Assembly (NCBI GenBank): GCA_025782575.1
Contig: JALGYY010000017.1
Span: forward strand, 62,001 to 126,000
Direction: 5' to 3'
Length of the DNA: 64,000 bases
Source: a bacterium
GTDB taxonomy: Bacteria; Orphanbacterota; Orphanbacteria; Orphanbacterales; Orphanbacteraceae
A program made the translations under genes and the position numbers. Below are positions 45,608-54,494 of this stretch, piece after piece. Position 1 is the first letter of the stretch. Every line of letters begins with the position of its first letter. The notes beneath the pieces were generated by a model, which was given only the letters and a program-made list of their open reading frames with translations, searched no databases and was not told the DNA's origin.

Positions 45608-46814
45608 AGATCTGCAAGTCCGTTCCGATCCGGTTCGCCATATCCACGGTCGTGGCAAGATCAGGGTGCCGGACCACGATCATCCCGTCGGAAATCAGGG
45701 TTTGATGCCAGTTCCGGCGGGGCGCCCCTACCGGCAGGAGATCGACGCACGCAATGTGCTCACCGAATTCCGCCATGAGCCTGCCCAGGCCTTCGATCCG
45801 AGTGACCCGCCCCTCCCCCTGCGCCCGCTTGAAGATCGACGCCGCGTTGTACTTCCGCTCAATGGTCTGGCTGATTTTCCCGAAACAGACCGCCTCCGCC
45901 CAACCGGTAAAAACATCGATGTCATTCGCCCAGTTCATGAGATCGACCGTCCGACCTCCCGGCGAACGGGCGGCAATCTCACCAAACACAGCTTCGCCGT
46001 CCGCTTTTCGGTACCATTCCATATGGGTGAATCCGGATCGAAAGTTCATCGCCTTCAGCACCTTCACGCCCATCTCCTTGCCGGGGGCGAGTTCGGGAGC
46101 ATCAATATCACGCAAGGCGATCGTCTGCTGGCTGATCCACTCGTGCTTTCGAGATTCGAGCGGCCTCGGTCGGTACCAGCACATGTTGGAGAACAGGATC
46201 TCACCGTCGGCGCAAACCGTATCGAACGTATGCTCTTCCGCCTCGATGAACTCCTCTACACTCACCTGCTCCACATGTTTTACTATGGGGAGAACCGCCT
46301 CGAGCATCTTCCGATCATCCACGCGATGAGCATCGGCGGAGCCCGCTCCGGCAATCGGCTTGACGATCAACGGATACCCGATTTTTTCAGCAGCCTCGCG
46401 ACACTCGTCGGCCGTCGTACATCGATAGTGATGGGGCGTCCGAATCCCAGCGGAATCGAGCAGCTGCTTCATCGCCTCTTTATCTCGAAATGGAATCGTC
46501 TCCTCGACACTCATACCTGGAATTCCCAGGCTCTGACGGATGCGAGCGGCCAGAATCATCTGCGGCTCCCAGAGAGATTCAACCAGATCGATGCCGACGC
46601 GATCATTCCATTTTCTGGCTTCCGAAATCACTGACTCTTCATCAGTGAACGATCCGACCTGCACATACGCGGTCAGATGCCGCTTCAAATCAGGATCGAG
46701 CCCTCCCTCCGGTTGATCGCCGAATCCGATAACATGGGCCCCTACATCGGCGAGACCACGAGTGAATAGGTTCATCTCCGGCGGGTATCCTGGAGAGAGA
46801 AAGAGAACGTTCAT
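45597..46814 (-). CDS. ATP-grasp ligase-like protein (cluster paralogue 1)
   Basis: ATP-grasp protein of 405 residues, probably a carboxylate-amine or carboxylate-thiol ligase. It has a Rossmann-like N-terminus (MNVLFLSPGYPPEM), the nucleotide-binding lysine region IGYPLIVKPIAGAGS, the hinge VEEFIEAEEHTFD, and the metal-binding end FTHMEWYRK ... FGEIAARSPGG. It is closely related to the proteins at 46832 and 48113, sharing the THMEW and GEIAARxPG motifs. The substrate cannot be deduced. It is second in a minus-strand operon, 17 bp after another ATP-grasp gene and overlapping glgB. Confidence 0.85.
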   Translation of the reverse strand: MNVLFLSPGYPPEMNLFTRGLADVGAHVIGFGDQPEGGLDPDLKRHLTAYVQVGSFTDEESVISEARKWNDRVGIDLVESLWEPQMILAARIRQSLGIPGMSVEETIPFRDKEAMKQLLDSAGIRTPHHYRCTTADECREAAEKIGYPLIVKPIAGAGSADAHRVDDRKMLEAVLPIVKHVEQVSVEEFIEAEEHTFDTVCADGEILFSNMCWYRPRPLESRKHEWISQQTIALRDIDAPELAPGKEMGVKVLKAMNFRSGFTHMEWYRKADGEAVFGEIAARSPGGRTVDLMNWANDIDVFTGWAEAVCFGKISQTIERKYNAASIFKRAQGEGRVTRIEGLGRLMAEFGEHIACVDLLPVGAPRRNWHQTLISDGMIVVRHPDLATTVDMANRIGTDLQIYAG

Positions 46815-46831
46815 GTTTCCTCCGAGGTTGA

Positions 46832-48052
46832 TTAACCGAGTTCGATTCGAATCATGGTTACCAGTTTCTTGAGCGCTTCTTCCACTACCGCTGTCTCGGG
46901 GTGCCTGATGATCACGTAACCTTCGCCTTCGTAGGTTCCGGACGCCGACTGCCCCTCTTTCGGGAGCTTGGCCTCCACCACCAGCGGCCCGAGTTCACTC
47001 TTCACGCGGTCAAGACCCCGGATCGCCTTGACCCGGCCCTGGCCCTGGCCACGAAGGAACGCCGCCCCGCAAGCGTACGGCCGCGCCGGCCGGTCGAATC
47101 GGTCAAAGGCCATCAGTTCGGCCCAGCCGCGATAAAGGTTTATGTCGTGGGCATAGGAAATCAGCGTGGTGAACTGCGCACCTGGCGGGCGAGCGGCCAC
47201 TTCCGAGATCGCCACCGATCCGTCCGGACGGCGGAACCATTCCATATGTGTCAGACCTGTCACCAGCCCGAGCGCCCGGAGAGAATCGAACGCCGCCGCT
47301 CGGATCGGTTCGTACTTCGGCTGATCGACAGCGCGGGGAAGGACGACTACCCACTGGATCCACGGATTCTCCAGCACCTCCAACGGGGTCGGATAGTAGC
47401 GGGAGACGGAGTACCAGATGGGTCGTCCCCCGATCAGAATGCTGTCGAACGAGTGCTCTTCGCCGACGACGAATTCCTCGAACAGCGTCGGGCTCCCTGG
47501 CGACGGCGGATGTGTCTGCAGATAGTCCTGAAGAGACGATTCGTTTTCGATCCGAAACGTACTGCGCGCCCCCGATCCTGCCGGCGGTTTCACGACGATC
47601 GGAAAACCGAACTCGGCGACGAACCGGCCCGCCTCATTCGCGCTCCCGACCAGTCCATGTCCGGCGCACGGAAGGCCGGCATCGCTCAGAATCGTTTTCA
47701 TGCGTGCCTTGTCCCGGAAATTCCGTGCCGTCTCCCGATCCATCCCGGTGATCCCGAGGCTCTCTCTCACTTCGGCGAGTGGGACCTGAAGCTCCTCGAG
47801 TGGTCCGAAAATCCGGTCGGTCTTCCCCATTTCTTCGCCGATCGTCCGTGTGGCTCCCTCCAGGGTGCCCGGATCCAGACAATTCTCCACGGAAACGACC
47901 GAGCCGATCTTCGAGCGAAGACGGTCGGGGAGTTTTCGGGGGTCTTCCTGGGTCACGAGCCCCAGATGAGCGCCGGTAAGCCCGGCAGCCTCTTCCAGGA
48001 AGCGGAGCGTAGTAGGAAGAAAGTAGGGCGCCACAAACACGATTTTTCGCAT
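46832..48052 (-). CDS. ATP-grasp ligase-like protein (cluster paralogue 2)
   Basis: ATP-grasp protein of 406 residues: N-terminal MRKIVFVAPYFLPTTLRFLEEA, ATP site FGFPIVVKPPAGSGARST, FEEFVVGEEHSFDS and LTHMEWFRRPDGSVAISEVAARPPG. It is a paralogue of its neighbours but diverged in the N-terminal domain, so it probably uses a different substrate. It is the first gene of the minus-strand arm, with its start only 60 bp from the divergent paralogue 3, so the two arms likely share a control region that must reach into coding sequence. Exact reaction unknown. Confidence 0.85.
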   Translation of the reverse strand: MRKIVFVAPYFLPTTLRFLEEAAGLTGAHLGLVTQEDPRKLPDRLRSKIGSVVSVENCLDPGTLEGATRTIGEEMGKTDRIFGPLEELQVPLAEVRESLGITGMDRETARNFRDKARMKTILSDAGLPCAGHGLVGSANEAGRFVAEFGFPIVVKPPAGSGARSTFRIENESSLQDYLQTHPPSPGSPTLFEEFVVGEEHSFDSILIGGRPIWYSVSRYYPTPLEVLENPWIQWVVVLPRAVDQPKYEPIRAAAFDSLRALGLVTGLTHMEWFRRPDGSVAISEVAARPPGAQFTTLISYAHDINLYRGWAELMAFDRFDRPARPYACGAAFLRGQGQGRVKAIRGLDRVKSELGPLVVEAKLPKEGQSASGTYEGEGYVIIRHPETAVVEEALKKLVTMIRIELG

Positions 48053-48112
48053 GGGGAGAGTCTATCGCAGCCTGTGCCGCCGGAGCAAGATGTGCTATTG
48101 TTTTCCATCGAC

Positions 48113-49336
48113 ATGAACGTAATATTCATCGAGCCCGGTTTCCCGGCTAATCAGCAAAAATTCCCCGTGGCTCTCGCCGAAGTAGGTGCCCGAGTAATCG
48201 GAATCGGCGAGAGGGACGTGGACACCCTGCCCGACGGTGTAAGACGGGCGCTCAGCCATTATGAGCAGGTCGGTTCCGTCTGTGATGAAGGGGCTGTCGA
48301 AGCGATTGTCCACGGGCTCCAGAAACAGATGCCGATCGACCGCCTCGAAGCTACCGTCGAGGCGCATATCCTCCCGATCGCCCACGTCCGTGAACGATGC
48401 GGCATTCCCGGCACATCAACCCGGACCGCGTGGCTTTGCCGCGATAAACCAGCAATGAAAGATGCTCTTCGCGAAGGGGGCATACCCTGTGCGCAGTCGA
48501 CAGGAACCTCGTCGTACGAAGAAGCGCGTCAATTTGCTGAGCGCGTAGGTTATCCCCTGATCATCAAGCCCCGGGACGGGGCAGGGGCGGCGGGAACCTA
48601 TCGCGTCGACAATGACGAAGAACTGGATCGAGCACTTTCAGAAAGCGGCGTCGGACAGGGGGGCTCGGTCGCAATCGAGGAGTTCATCGAGGGACACGAG
48701 GCGTTCTACGATACGATCACCACAAAGGGAGGGGTGGCTCACGATTTCATCACCCACTACTATCCCAACGTCCTCGAGGCGATGCGCGCACGCTGGATCT
48801 CGCCACAGTTCATCTCGACCAATCGAGTGGAGACCGCAGAGGATTACGCCGAAATCCGAGCGATGGGTAAGCGGGTGATCGAAATCCTCGGTATCGAAAC
48901 TTCCGCCACACATATGGAGTGGTTCTACGGATCCAAGGGGCTCAAATTCGCCGAAATCGGCTGCCGTCCACCCGGCGTGGGAGCCTGGGATCTCTACTGC
49001 GCGGGCAACGACCTTGACGTTTATCGGGAGTGGGCGATGGCGATCGTTCATGGCGCACCCGATGCGAAGCCGAGCCGCCGCTTCTCCGCAGGTCTCATCG
49101 CACTCCGGCCGAATCGGGATGGCCGAATCTCCGGTTACGAAGGACTCGATGAAATCCGGCAGTCATTCGGCGAGTCGATCATCGATTTTCATTTCCCCGA
49201 CGTAGGCTCCGCCACCCAGGCCGTGGAGGCGGGATACATGGCCAACGCGTGGATTCGAATGCGCCACGCTGACTATGATGAACTCCAGAAAATCCTGAAT
49301 ACTGTCGGCGAAGTCGTCCAGGTACTGGCGGAATGA
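48113..49336 (+). CDS. ATP-grasp ligase-like protein (cluster paralogue 3)
   Basis: ATP-grasp protein of 407 residues. It has N-terminal MNVIFIEPGFPANQQKF, ATP site VGYPLIIKPRDGAGAAGTYRV, IEEFIEGHEAFYDT and SATHMEWFYGSKGLKFAEIGCRPPG. The first residues align with paralogue 1 (MNVLFLSPGYPPEM), supporting the ATG at 48113. A GTG at 48092 with GGAG six bases upstream would add seven residues and is a real alternative. The 811-residue frame starting at 46901 is antisense sequence and not coding. It begins the plus-strand arm: ligase, S51-like protein, esterase, ligase, esterase. Confidence 0.85.
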   Translation: MNVIFIEPGFPANQQKFPVALAEVGARVIGIGERDVDTLPDGVRRALSHYEQVGSVCDEGAVEAIVHGLQKQMPIDRLEATVEAHILPIAHVRERCGIPGTSTRTAWLCRDKPAMKDALREGGIPCAQSTGTSSYEEARQFAERVGYPLIIKPRDGAGAAGTYRVDNDEELDRALSESGVGQGGSVAIEEFIEGHEAFYDTITTKGGVAHDFITHYYPNVLEAMRARWISPQFISTNRVETAEDYAEIRAMGKRVIEILGIETSATHMEWFYGSKGLKFAEIGCRPPGVGAWDLYCAGNDLDVYREWAMAIVHGAPDAKPSRRFSAGLIALRPNRDGRISGYEGLDEIRQSFGESIIDFHFPDVGSATQAVEAGYMANAWIRMRHADYDELQKILNTVGEVVQVLAE

Positions 49337-50262
49337 CGCGAGTCGTTCTTCTCGGACCACAGCGCCTTCAACCGACCATGCGGGACGTCGTCCGGTCATT
49401 GAGACCGCGGGGAAGGATCGCCGTCATCACCGCAGGCTGGCAGGAGTACGAAACGGAGATCGAGGAGCTCGACCAACATATGGGCGGGCGAGCAGTCAAT
49501 CTGGAACTCTACCGGAGAGCCGATCGCGTTTTCCGGCAGGATCCTGAGCTCGCCATCGCCCATCGTGAACGACAGGGTCGATTGCGACAGATACGCCGCC
49601 TTTACAATCTTCGCCTCCGCCACGCCATCAGAGCGGCGCAGGAACTGGTCCGCCGGGAAGATGAGAGCGTGCTGGTCGCCGAAGAAGGGGACGCCGCCGT
49701 CAGGGCGGTTCGACTGATCGACGAGGAACATCTTGTTCGAGTGTCGGAGATCCATGCTGCATTCGAGGCGCAATGGTTACCCCGCGAGCGGGACGCCGTC
49801 CGGCGCGAGAGACGGCTTGTCGAAGAGCTCCTGAGCGGAGTGTCGGCATTTGCCGTGGCGGGCGGACACGTCGCCATCCTGCTGAATCGGCTTCGGCTCT
49901 TCGACTTTCCCGAAATGATCCGGAATCGTCCCGTGATCGCCTGGTCGGCCGGCGCCATGGTCCTCGGGGAGAGAGTCGTCCTCTTTCACGACAAACCACC
50001 CCAGGGTGCCGGGAACGCGGAGGCGCTCGAAAACGGCCTCGCCGTTTATAGAGATGTGCTTCCGTTTCCCCACGCCAGACGTCGCCTCATGCTGGACGAC
50101 CCCATTCGGGTCCGCTGCATGGCCCGTCGCTTCGCCCCACTGCTTTGCGTTCCTTTGAACGAAGGGGACCGCATCGATCTCACGCATGGATCGCTCGAAT
50201 CACCGGCTGGAGTGATGTCACTCTCCGAAGCGGGCAACATCGAACCTGCGGGGGCGGCGTGA
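49333..50262 (+). CDS. Peptidase S51/cyanophycinase-like protein
   Basis: A 309-residue protein whose C-terminal half resembles the S51 family (peptidase E, cyanophycinase; class I glutamine-amidotransferase-like fold). AFAVAGGHVAILLNRL precedes VIAWSAGAMVL (putative nucleophile Ser205), then LPFPHARRRL supplies a candidate His247. A helical Arg-rich insert (about 65-165, with ERQGRLRQIRRLYNLRLRHAIRAA) splits the usual fold and is not typical. It may hydrolyse an isopeptide or acidic-amide bond; no substrate can be assigned. Its ATG overlaps the ATP-grasp stop (ATGA) and its stop overlaps the esterase start (GTGA), so the three are tightly coupled. Confidence 0.75.
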   Translation: MTRVVLLGPQRLQPTMRDVVRSLRPRGRIAVITAGWQEYETEIEELDQHMGGRAVNLELYRRADRVFRQDPELAIAHRERQGRLRQIRRLYNLRLRHAIRAAQELVRREDESVLVAEEGDAAVRAVRLIDEEHLVRVSEIHAAFEAQWLPRERDAVRRERRLVEELLSGVSAFAVAGGHVAILLNRLRLFDFPEMIRNRPVIAWSAGAMVLGERVVLFHDKPPQGAGNAEALENGLAVYRDVLPFPHARRRLMLDDPIRVRCMARRFAPLLCVPLNEGDRIDLTHGSLESPAGVMSLSEAGNIEPAGAA

Positions 50263-51422
50263 ATCCCGTGGCCTCCCATCGCGGCGACCAGCTTGCCATC
50301 GGTGCCCTCCTCGAGAACGGACCACCATCCCCGGCCGACGTGGATCGCTTTCTTTCCAAGCACACGATTCCGATTGTCGAAGGGACGCACTGTACGTTTC
50401 TTTACAGGGGCGAGGCGGACGCCGTCCGGCTCCGCCACTTCATTTTCGGATTGCCCTCCACCCAACCGTTTCATCGGATCCCTCATACTGATCTGTGGTA
50501 CCAGATCATCGAGATTCCGACGAACTCCCGCGTGGAATACAAGCTCGAAGTCATCGCCGGAGGGGAGGGACACTGGATCGAAGATCCACTGAACCCTCTT
50601 CGAGCACGCGATCCTTTCGGCGCGAATTCGGTTTGCCACGGGACGGGCTACGAGGTACCGGAGTGGACCATTCCCGATCCTGATGCACGAAGCGGAACCC
50701 TGGAAGAGATACGCATTCGGAGCGGCGCGTTCCACCGGGACTGTGGCGTCACCATGTATCTGCCCGCACGCTTCAGGAAGACGCGTCGTTACCCTCTTCT
50801 CGTCGTGCATGACGGGAATGATTATCTGGAGTATTCCGGACTCAAGACCGTGCTCGACAATCTGATCCACAGGCTGGAAGTAGCCGACCTGATTGTGGCT
50901 CTCACCACTCCCCGGGAACGGCTTCTGGAGTACGCCGATCATGAAGCGCACGCCCGATTCATTTGCGAGGAACTCGTTCCTCGTCTCGAGTCCCGCTACC
51001 CGCTGATCGGCAAACCACGGGCACGGGGACTGATGGGAGCCAGTTTCGGCGGCGTAGCATCACTCAGCACGGCCGTACGCTATCCTGACATGTACGGCCG
51101 GCTTCTTTTGCAGTCCGGATCTTTCGCGTTTACCGACATAGGCCCCCATCCGAGGGGTCCTGTTTTCGACCCTGTAGTACAGTTCATGAATAACTACCGA
51201 GAAGACCCCACACGAATCGCGGACAAAGTGTTCGTGAGCTGCGGCACGTACGAGTCGCTGATTTATGAGAACCGATCGATCGTCCCGATCCTTCAGTCGA
51301 CCGGTATGGACGTCAAATATGTTGAAGCCAGAGACGGGCATAACTGGGAGAACTGGCGGGACCGTCTCCGCGAAGGCCTTTCCTGGCTCTTTCCCGGGCC
51401 TCTCTGGATGATTTACGAGTAG
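50259..51422 (+). CDS. Esterase (enterochelin esterase-like, with N-terminal E-set domain)
   Basis: Alpha/beta hydrolase of 387 residues. The N-terminal ~135 residues (RGEADAVRLRHFIFGLP ... EYKLEVIAGGEGHWIEDPLNP) resemble the E-set domain of Fes-type esterases. The catalytic part has nucleophile Ser262 in MGASFGGVASL and His361 in DGHNWENWRDRL, the arrangement of the PF00756 esterase family. No siderophore genes are nearby, so enterobactin hydrolysis is unlikely; an ester or acyl transfer linked to the neighbouring ligases is more plausible. GTG start in a GTGA overlap with the S51-like gene. Confidence 0.85.
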   Translation: MNPVASHRGDQLAIGALLENGPPSPADVDRFLSKHTIPIVEGTHCTFLYRGEADAVRLRHFIFGLPSTQPFHRIPHTDLWYQIIEIPTNSRVEYKLEVIAGGEGHWIEDPLNPLRARDPFGANSVCHGTGYEVPEWTIPDPDARSGTLEEIRIRSGAFHRDCGVTMYLPARFRKTRRYPLLVVHDGNDYLEYSGLKTVLDNLIHRLEVADLIVALTTPRERLLEYADHEAHARFICEELVPRLESRYPLIGKPRARGLMGASFGGVASLSTAVRYPDMYGRLLLQSGSFAFTDIGPHPRGPVFDPVVQFMNNYREDPTRIADKVFVSCGTYESLIYENRSIVPILQSTGMDVKYVEARDGHNWENWRDRLREGLSWLFPGPLWMIYE

Positions 51423-51453
51423 GGCTGCAAGCTGAACTCCTGAGGTGTTTCCT

Positions 51454-52695
51454 ATGGCCAAGACGACCTCTGTACGCAAAATAGGCTTATCGCTGGCGGC
51501 GGATATCTGCTGGCCCATGTGTTACGAAATGATCATGAAAAGGCTCGATCTCTCCCTTCAGGTCGGGGCTGAAAAGATGCGATTCGAAGTCGATCGTCTT
51601 TCGATCGAACCATTCCGCCTCCAGCAGGATTCCCGCTACGATGTCGTGATCGATCGCTTGACTCACTGGTATGTGGCAAGCCGCGAGTGGATCAAGAAGG
51701 CCATCATCCTGAACGATCTTTATGTATTCAATAATCCGTGGTCGATTCAATCGATGGAGAAACAGACGTCCTATTGCGCGATGATGCGCCTCGGCTTTCC
51801 GATTCCGGAGACCTGGCTCCTCCCCCCCAAGAGTTACGCCGATTCGCCCGATCTCCAGAGGACACTCGAGCAGTACGCGCGGCACTTCGACTTCGGGCAT
51901 ATCGGCGAATCGATCGGCTATCCCTTCTATATGAAACCCTACGACGGCGGCGCATGGGCGGGCGTAAGTCGCGTCGACAGTGATGAATCGTTTCAAAAAG
52001 CATATGACGAGAGTGGAATGCGGATCATGAATATCCAGAAGTCGGTCGAGCCGTTCGAGAAATTCGTGCGGTGCATCGGCCTGGGGCCGCAGATCCGGTT
52101 CGTCCGCTACGATCCCGCGGCACCGTTACACGATCGTTATACATTGGATACCGATTTCCTTAGCGACCATGACAAAGCTCACCTGAAAAACATGACAATG
52201 ACCATCAACTCATTCTTCGGGTGGGACTTCAATTCCTGCGAGGCTCTTCTTAAGGACGGCGTATGGCATCCGATCGATTTTGCCAATCCCTGCCCCGATT
52301 CGCAGGTAACTTCACTGCACTATCACTTTCCCTGGCTCATCAAAGCGAATATCCGATGGTCAGTCTATTGCGCAGCCACAAAGAGAAAACTGCGCCCGAA
52401 CCTCGACTTCTCAAGCTATTATAAAATTGCCGGCAAAAGCCTGTCATTCGAAGAGAAGCTGGAACAATACGGCGAACTTGCTTCCAAACGGTTCACAGAA
52501 GAACGATTCTTCGCGTTCTGCAGGAAGCACCTTCCCCATCTGGATGAGGTAGCATCGGAATTCTTTTCGAGCTCGGATTGTCGCGACGCGATTCATCAGA
52601 AGGTCAGATCCATGTATCCCGATCATGAAATCGAAGAGTTTACGGAACTGTTCTGGGAGCGAATCCAGAAGTGTTTGACCGATGAGGAGGCGTAA
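51454..52695 (+). CDS. ATP-grasp ligase-like protein (divergent type, cluster member 4)
   Basis: A 413-residue protein with an ATP-grasp pattern different from the other three. NDLYVFNNPWSIQSMEKQTSYCAMMRLGFPIPETWLLPP precedes the ATP lysine region IGYPFYMKPYDGGAWAGVSRV. The metal-site region is PIDFANPCPDSQVTSLHYHFPWLI, somewhat like RimK or glutathione-synthetase-type ligases. The last ~80 residues are helical with no known domain. The ATG at 51454 has GAGGTG upstream. It follows esterase 1 by 31 bp and precedes esterase 2 by 5 bp, so it belongs to the same operon. Confidence 0.8.
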   Translation: MAKTTSVRKIGLSLAADICWPMCYEMIMKRLDLSLQVGAEKMRFEVDRLSIEPFRLQQDSRYDVVIDRLTHWYVASREWIKKAIILNDLYVFNNPWSIQSMEKQTSYCAMMRLGFPIPETWLLPPKSYADSPDLQRTLEQYARHFDFGHIGESIGYPFYMKPYDGGAWAGVSRVDSDESFQKAYDESGMRIMNIQKSVEPFEKFVRCIGLGPQIRFVRYDPAAPLHDRYTLDTDFLSDHDKAHLKNMTMTINSFFGWDFNSCEALLKDGVWHPIDFANPCPDSQVTSLHYHFPWLIKANIRWSVYCAATKRKLRPNLDFSSYYKIAGKSLSFEEKLEQYGELASKRFTEERFFAFCRKHLPHLDEVASEFFSSSDCRDAIHQKVRSMYPDHEIEEFTELFWERIQKCLTDEEA

Positions 52696-52700
52696 GCACG

Positions 52701-53432
52701 ATGAAGAAGAGCGTCCGCTGGTATTCGGAGAGGCTCGAGCAGGATGTGCTGATGGCACGATGGGGAGAGTTCGGGCAGCCTGTGCTTGTTTTTCCGACCG
52801 CAGGCGGAGATGCGGAGGAGATCGAGAGATTCCACATCGTCGACTCCGTTTCGGAACTTCTCGCAGAGGGGCGGGTCAAGATCTACTCGTGCGACAGCGT
52901 TGCCGGCCGGACCTGGCTTGCCAAGCAGGGTTCCCTCGAGTACCGCGCCAGGATGCAGAATCAGTTTCATGAGTACGTGGCCCGGGAAGTGGTCCCCGCC
53001 ATTCGGAGCGATTGCGACAATCAGGAGATTCAGGTGATCGCCGCCGGGTCATCGATCGGCGCCCTGAATGCACTGGCCATGCTCTGCCGCTACCCGGATC
53101 TCTTCTCCAGCGCGATCTGTATGAGCGGGACTTACGACCTGGGGAAGATTACCGAAACGAAAGTTACCGAAGATTACTATCATGCCTCACCCATTCATTT
53201 TCTTCCCGGGCTCGAAGGACCTGTTCTCGAAAAACTTCGTACCCGATTCGTTCTGTTCGCGTCCGGTGAAGGCCGGGCGGAAGACATCGGCGAATCCTGG
53301 CGTGCCGCCGACCTTCTCGGTTCCAAAGGGGTTCCGAACAGAGTCGACTCCTGGGGCGCGGAGTGGAATCACGACTGGCCTACCTGGCGACACATGCTTC
53401 CCAAGTATTTGAAAGAGCTTACCGACGACTGA
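52701..53432 (+). CDS. Alpha/beta hydrolase esterase
   Basis: A 243-residue esterase-family protein: PVLVFPTAGGDAEEIERF at the oxyanion side, nucleophile Ser118 in IAAGSSIGALNAL, and His224 in AEWNHDWPTWRHML. It lacks the N-terminal E-set of the first esterase and has no signal peptide, so it is likely cytoplasmic. It starts 5 bp after the preceding ligase gene and has GAGGAGG upstream. It is the last gene of the plus-strand arm and faces the M28 peptidase gene across an 8-bp gap. Confidence 0.82.
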   Translation: MKKSVRWYSERLEQDVLMARWGEFGQPVLVFPTAGGDAEEIERFHIVDSVSELLAEGRVKIYSCDSVAGRTWLAKQGSLEYRARMQNQFHEYVAREVVPAIRSDCDNQEIQVIAAGSSIGALNALAMLCRYPDLFSSAICMSGTYDLGKITETKVTEDYYHASPIHFLPGLEGPVLEKLRTRFVLFASGEGRAEDIGESWRAADLLGSKGVPNRVDSWGAEWNHDWPTWRHMLPKYLKELTDD

Positions 53433-53439
53433 CTGCGAC

Positions 53440-54453
53440 CTAGGAACGCTCTTCCAGCGCCAGCTCCCTGACTACGACAGCCAAGGCCTCGACGACAAAT
53501 GCCATCCTCTCATAGTCGAGCCGGGCGGGCGTGTCATCCTTCGTGTGGTAGGCCCTGTTCCGGAAGAACGCCGTATCGGTGATCATCACAGCAGGAAACC
53601 CCTCTCGCCAGTAATTCAGGTGGTCGGACAGATCGATCCCATAGACAAGCTTCGGTGGGGCGCAAAACGAATGAACGGGGAGCGCGGTCGCCCGCATCAT
53701 TGTCCTCTTGACACGTCGCACATCTCCCCCGCCACCCATATTCCCGATCACAGCTATGAAATTTCCCGCGGAAGGATAGAACGGTGCAAGCAAAGACAGT
53801 GGCAGGATCTGACTCTCTGTTTCGTCAGAAAAATAGCCGATCATTTCGAGACAGATCATGAGACGGACGTCGACTCCCCGCGATCGGAGCTGTCTGGCAT
53901 GAACTGCGCTCCCCATTCGATCGGACCTGAAATGTGGCGGCTCTTCGAGGGTGTAGGCAACCAGTTCGACGGTCATCTCCGGGGGGCTGCCGCCCAGGAT
54001 GCGCCCGAGCTCGAGAAGCCCGGCGACACCACTTGCGTTGTCATCAGCGCCCGGCCATTCCCCCGCCGCGTCATAGTGAGCCCCAACGACGATTCTATCC
54101 GACGTCTCTCTTCCAAACCGAACGGTTACGTTCCGATAGGAACAACCATCGACCTCGTACGGCTGGATTGAGACACGCCCTCCCATCGAGCGGAAATGAT
54201 CCTCGATATATCCGGCAACCCTGTCGAGCTGGTCGGGATGGGCGGCGTCCCGGGGTAGGAAATCGATGGCGAGTTTCCGGACATGTTCCTCGAGTCTGCG
54301 AGCGGAGACGACGCCTTCGCTCTCACCCGGCTCCACGAAGAAGACAGGTTGAATGACAACGATCAGCAGCACTGCGATCGCGACTAGAACGACCAGCGCG
54401 AATCGCATGATCCAGATCATGACTGTTCCAGCCCATGGGAATGATCGATTCAT
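53440..54453 (-). CDS. M28-family zinc aminopeptidase, membrane-anchored
   Basis: Di-zinc peptidase of 337 residues with an N-terminal membrane helix (about 8-34) and an extracytoplasmic catalytic domain. The metal and catalytic motifs are GAHYDA (His), GADDNASGVAGLLEL (bridging Asp), AYTLEEPPHF (Glu pair), CLEMIGYF (Glu/Asp position) and RAYHTKDDTPARLDY (His). It probably removes N-terminal residues from periplasmic peptides. The ATG at 54453 has GGAGAG seven bases upstream; a TTG six codons earlier is less likely. It lies 41 bp downstream of the barrel gene that ends module B. Confidence 0.9.
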   Translation of the reverse strand: MNRSFPWAGTVMIWIMRFALVVLVAIAVLLIVVIQPVFFVEPGESEGVVSARRLEEHVRKLAIDFLPRDAAHPDQLDRVAGYIEDHFRSMGGRVSIQPYEVDGCSYRNVTVRFGRETSDRIVVGAHYDAAGEWPGADDNASGVAGLLELGRILGGSPPEMTVELVAYTLEEPPHFRSDRMGSAVHARQLRSRGVDVRLMICLEMIGYFSDETESQILPLSLLAPFYPSAGNFIAVIGNMGGGGDVRRVKRTMMRATALPVHSFCAPPKLVYGIDLSDHLNYWREGFPAVMITDTAFFRNRAYHTKDDTPARLDYERMAFVVEALAVVVRELALEERS

Positions 54454-54494
54454 TTTGCTCTCCAGCGACAACAGCCTTCAGGAAGAGCAATCTA

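Noticed and set aside
46901-48112. Long plus-strand frame joined to the ATP-grasp gene, giving an 811-residue ORF
   Set aside because: The first ~400 codons are antisense to a clear ATP-grasp gene (46832-48052), are Arg/Pro-rich and match no family. The true start is near 48113 (or 48092).
49333-50262. Calling this gene cyanophycinase
   Set aside because: Only the nucleophile and His regions match, the insertion is atypical and no cyanophycin synthetase-type fusion is present.
50259-51422. Enterochelin (siderophore) esterase assignment
   Set aside because: The fold and motifs fit, but there are no siderophore synthesis or uptake genes in the window; a general esterase call is safer.
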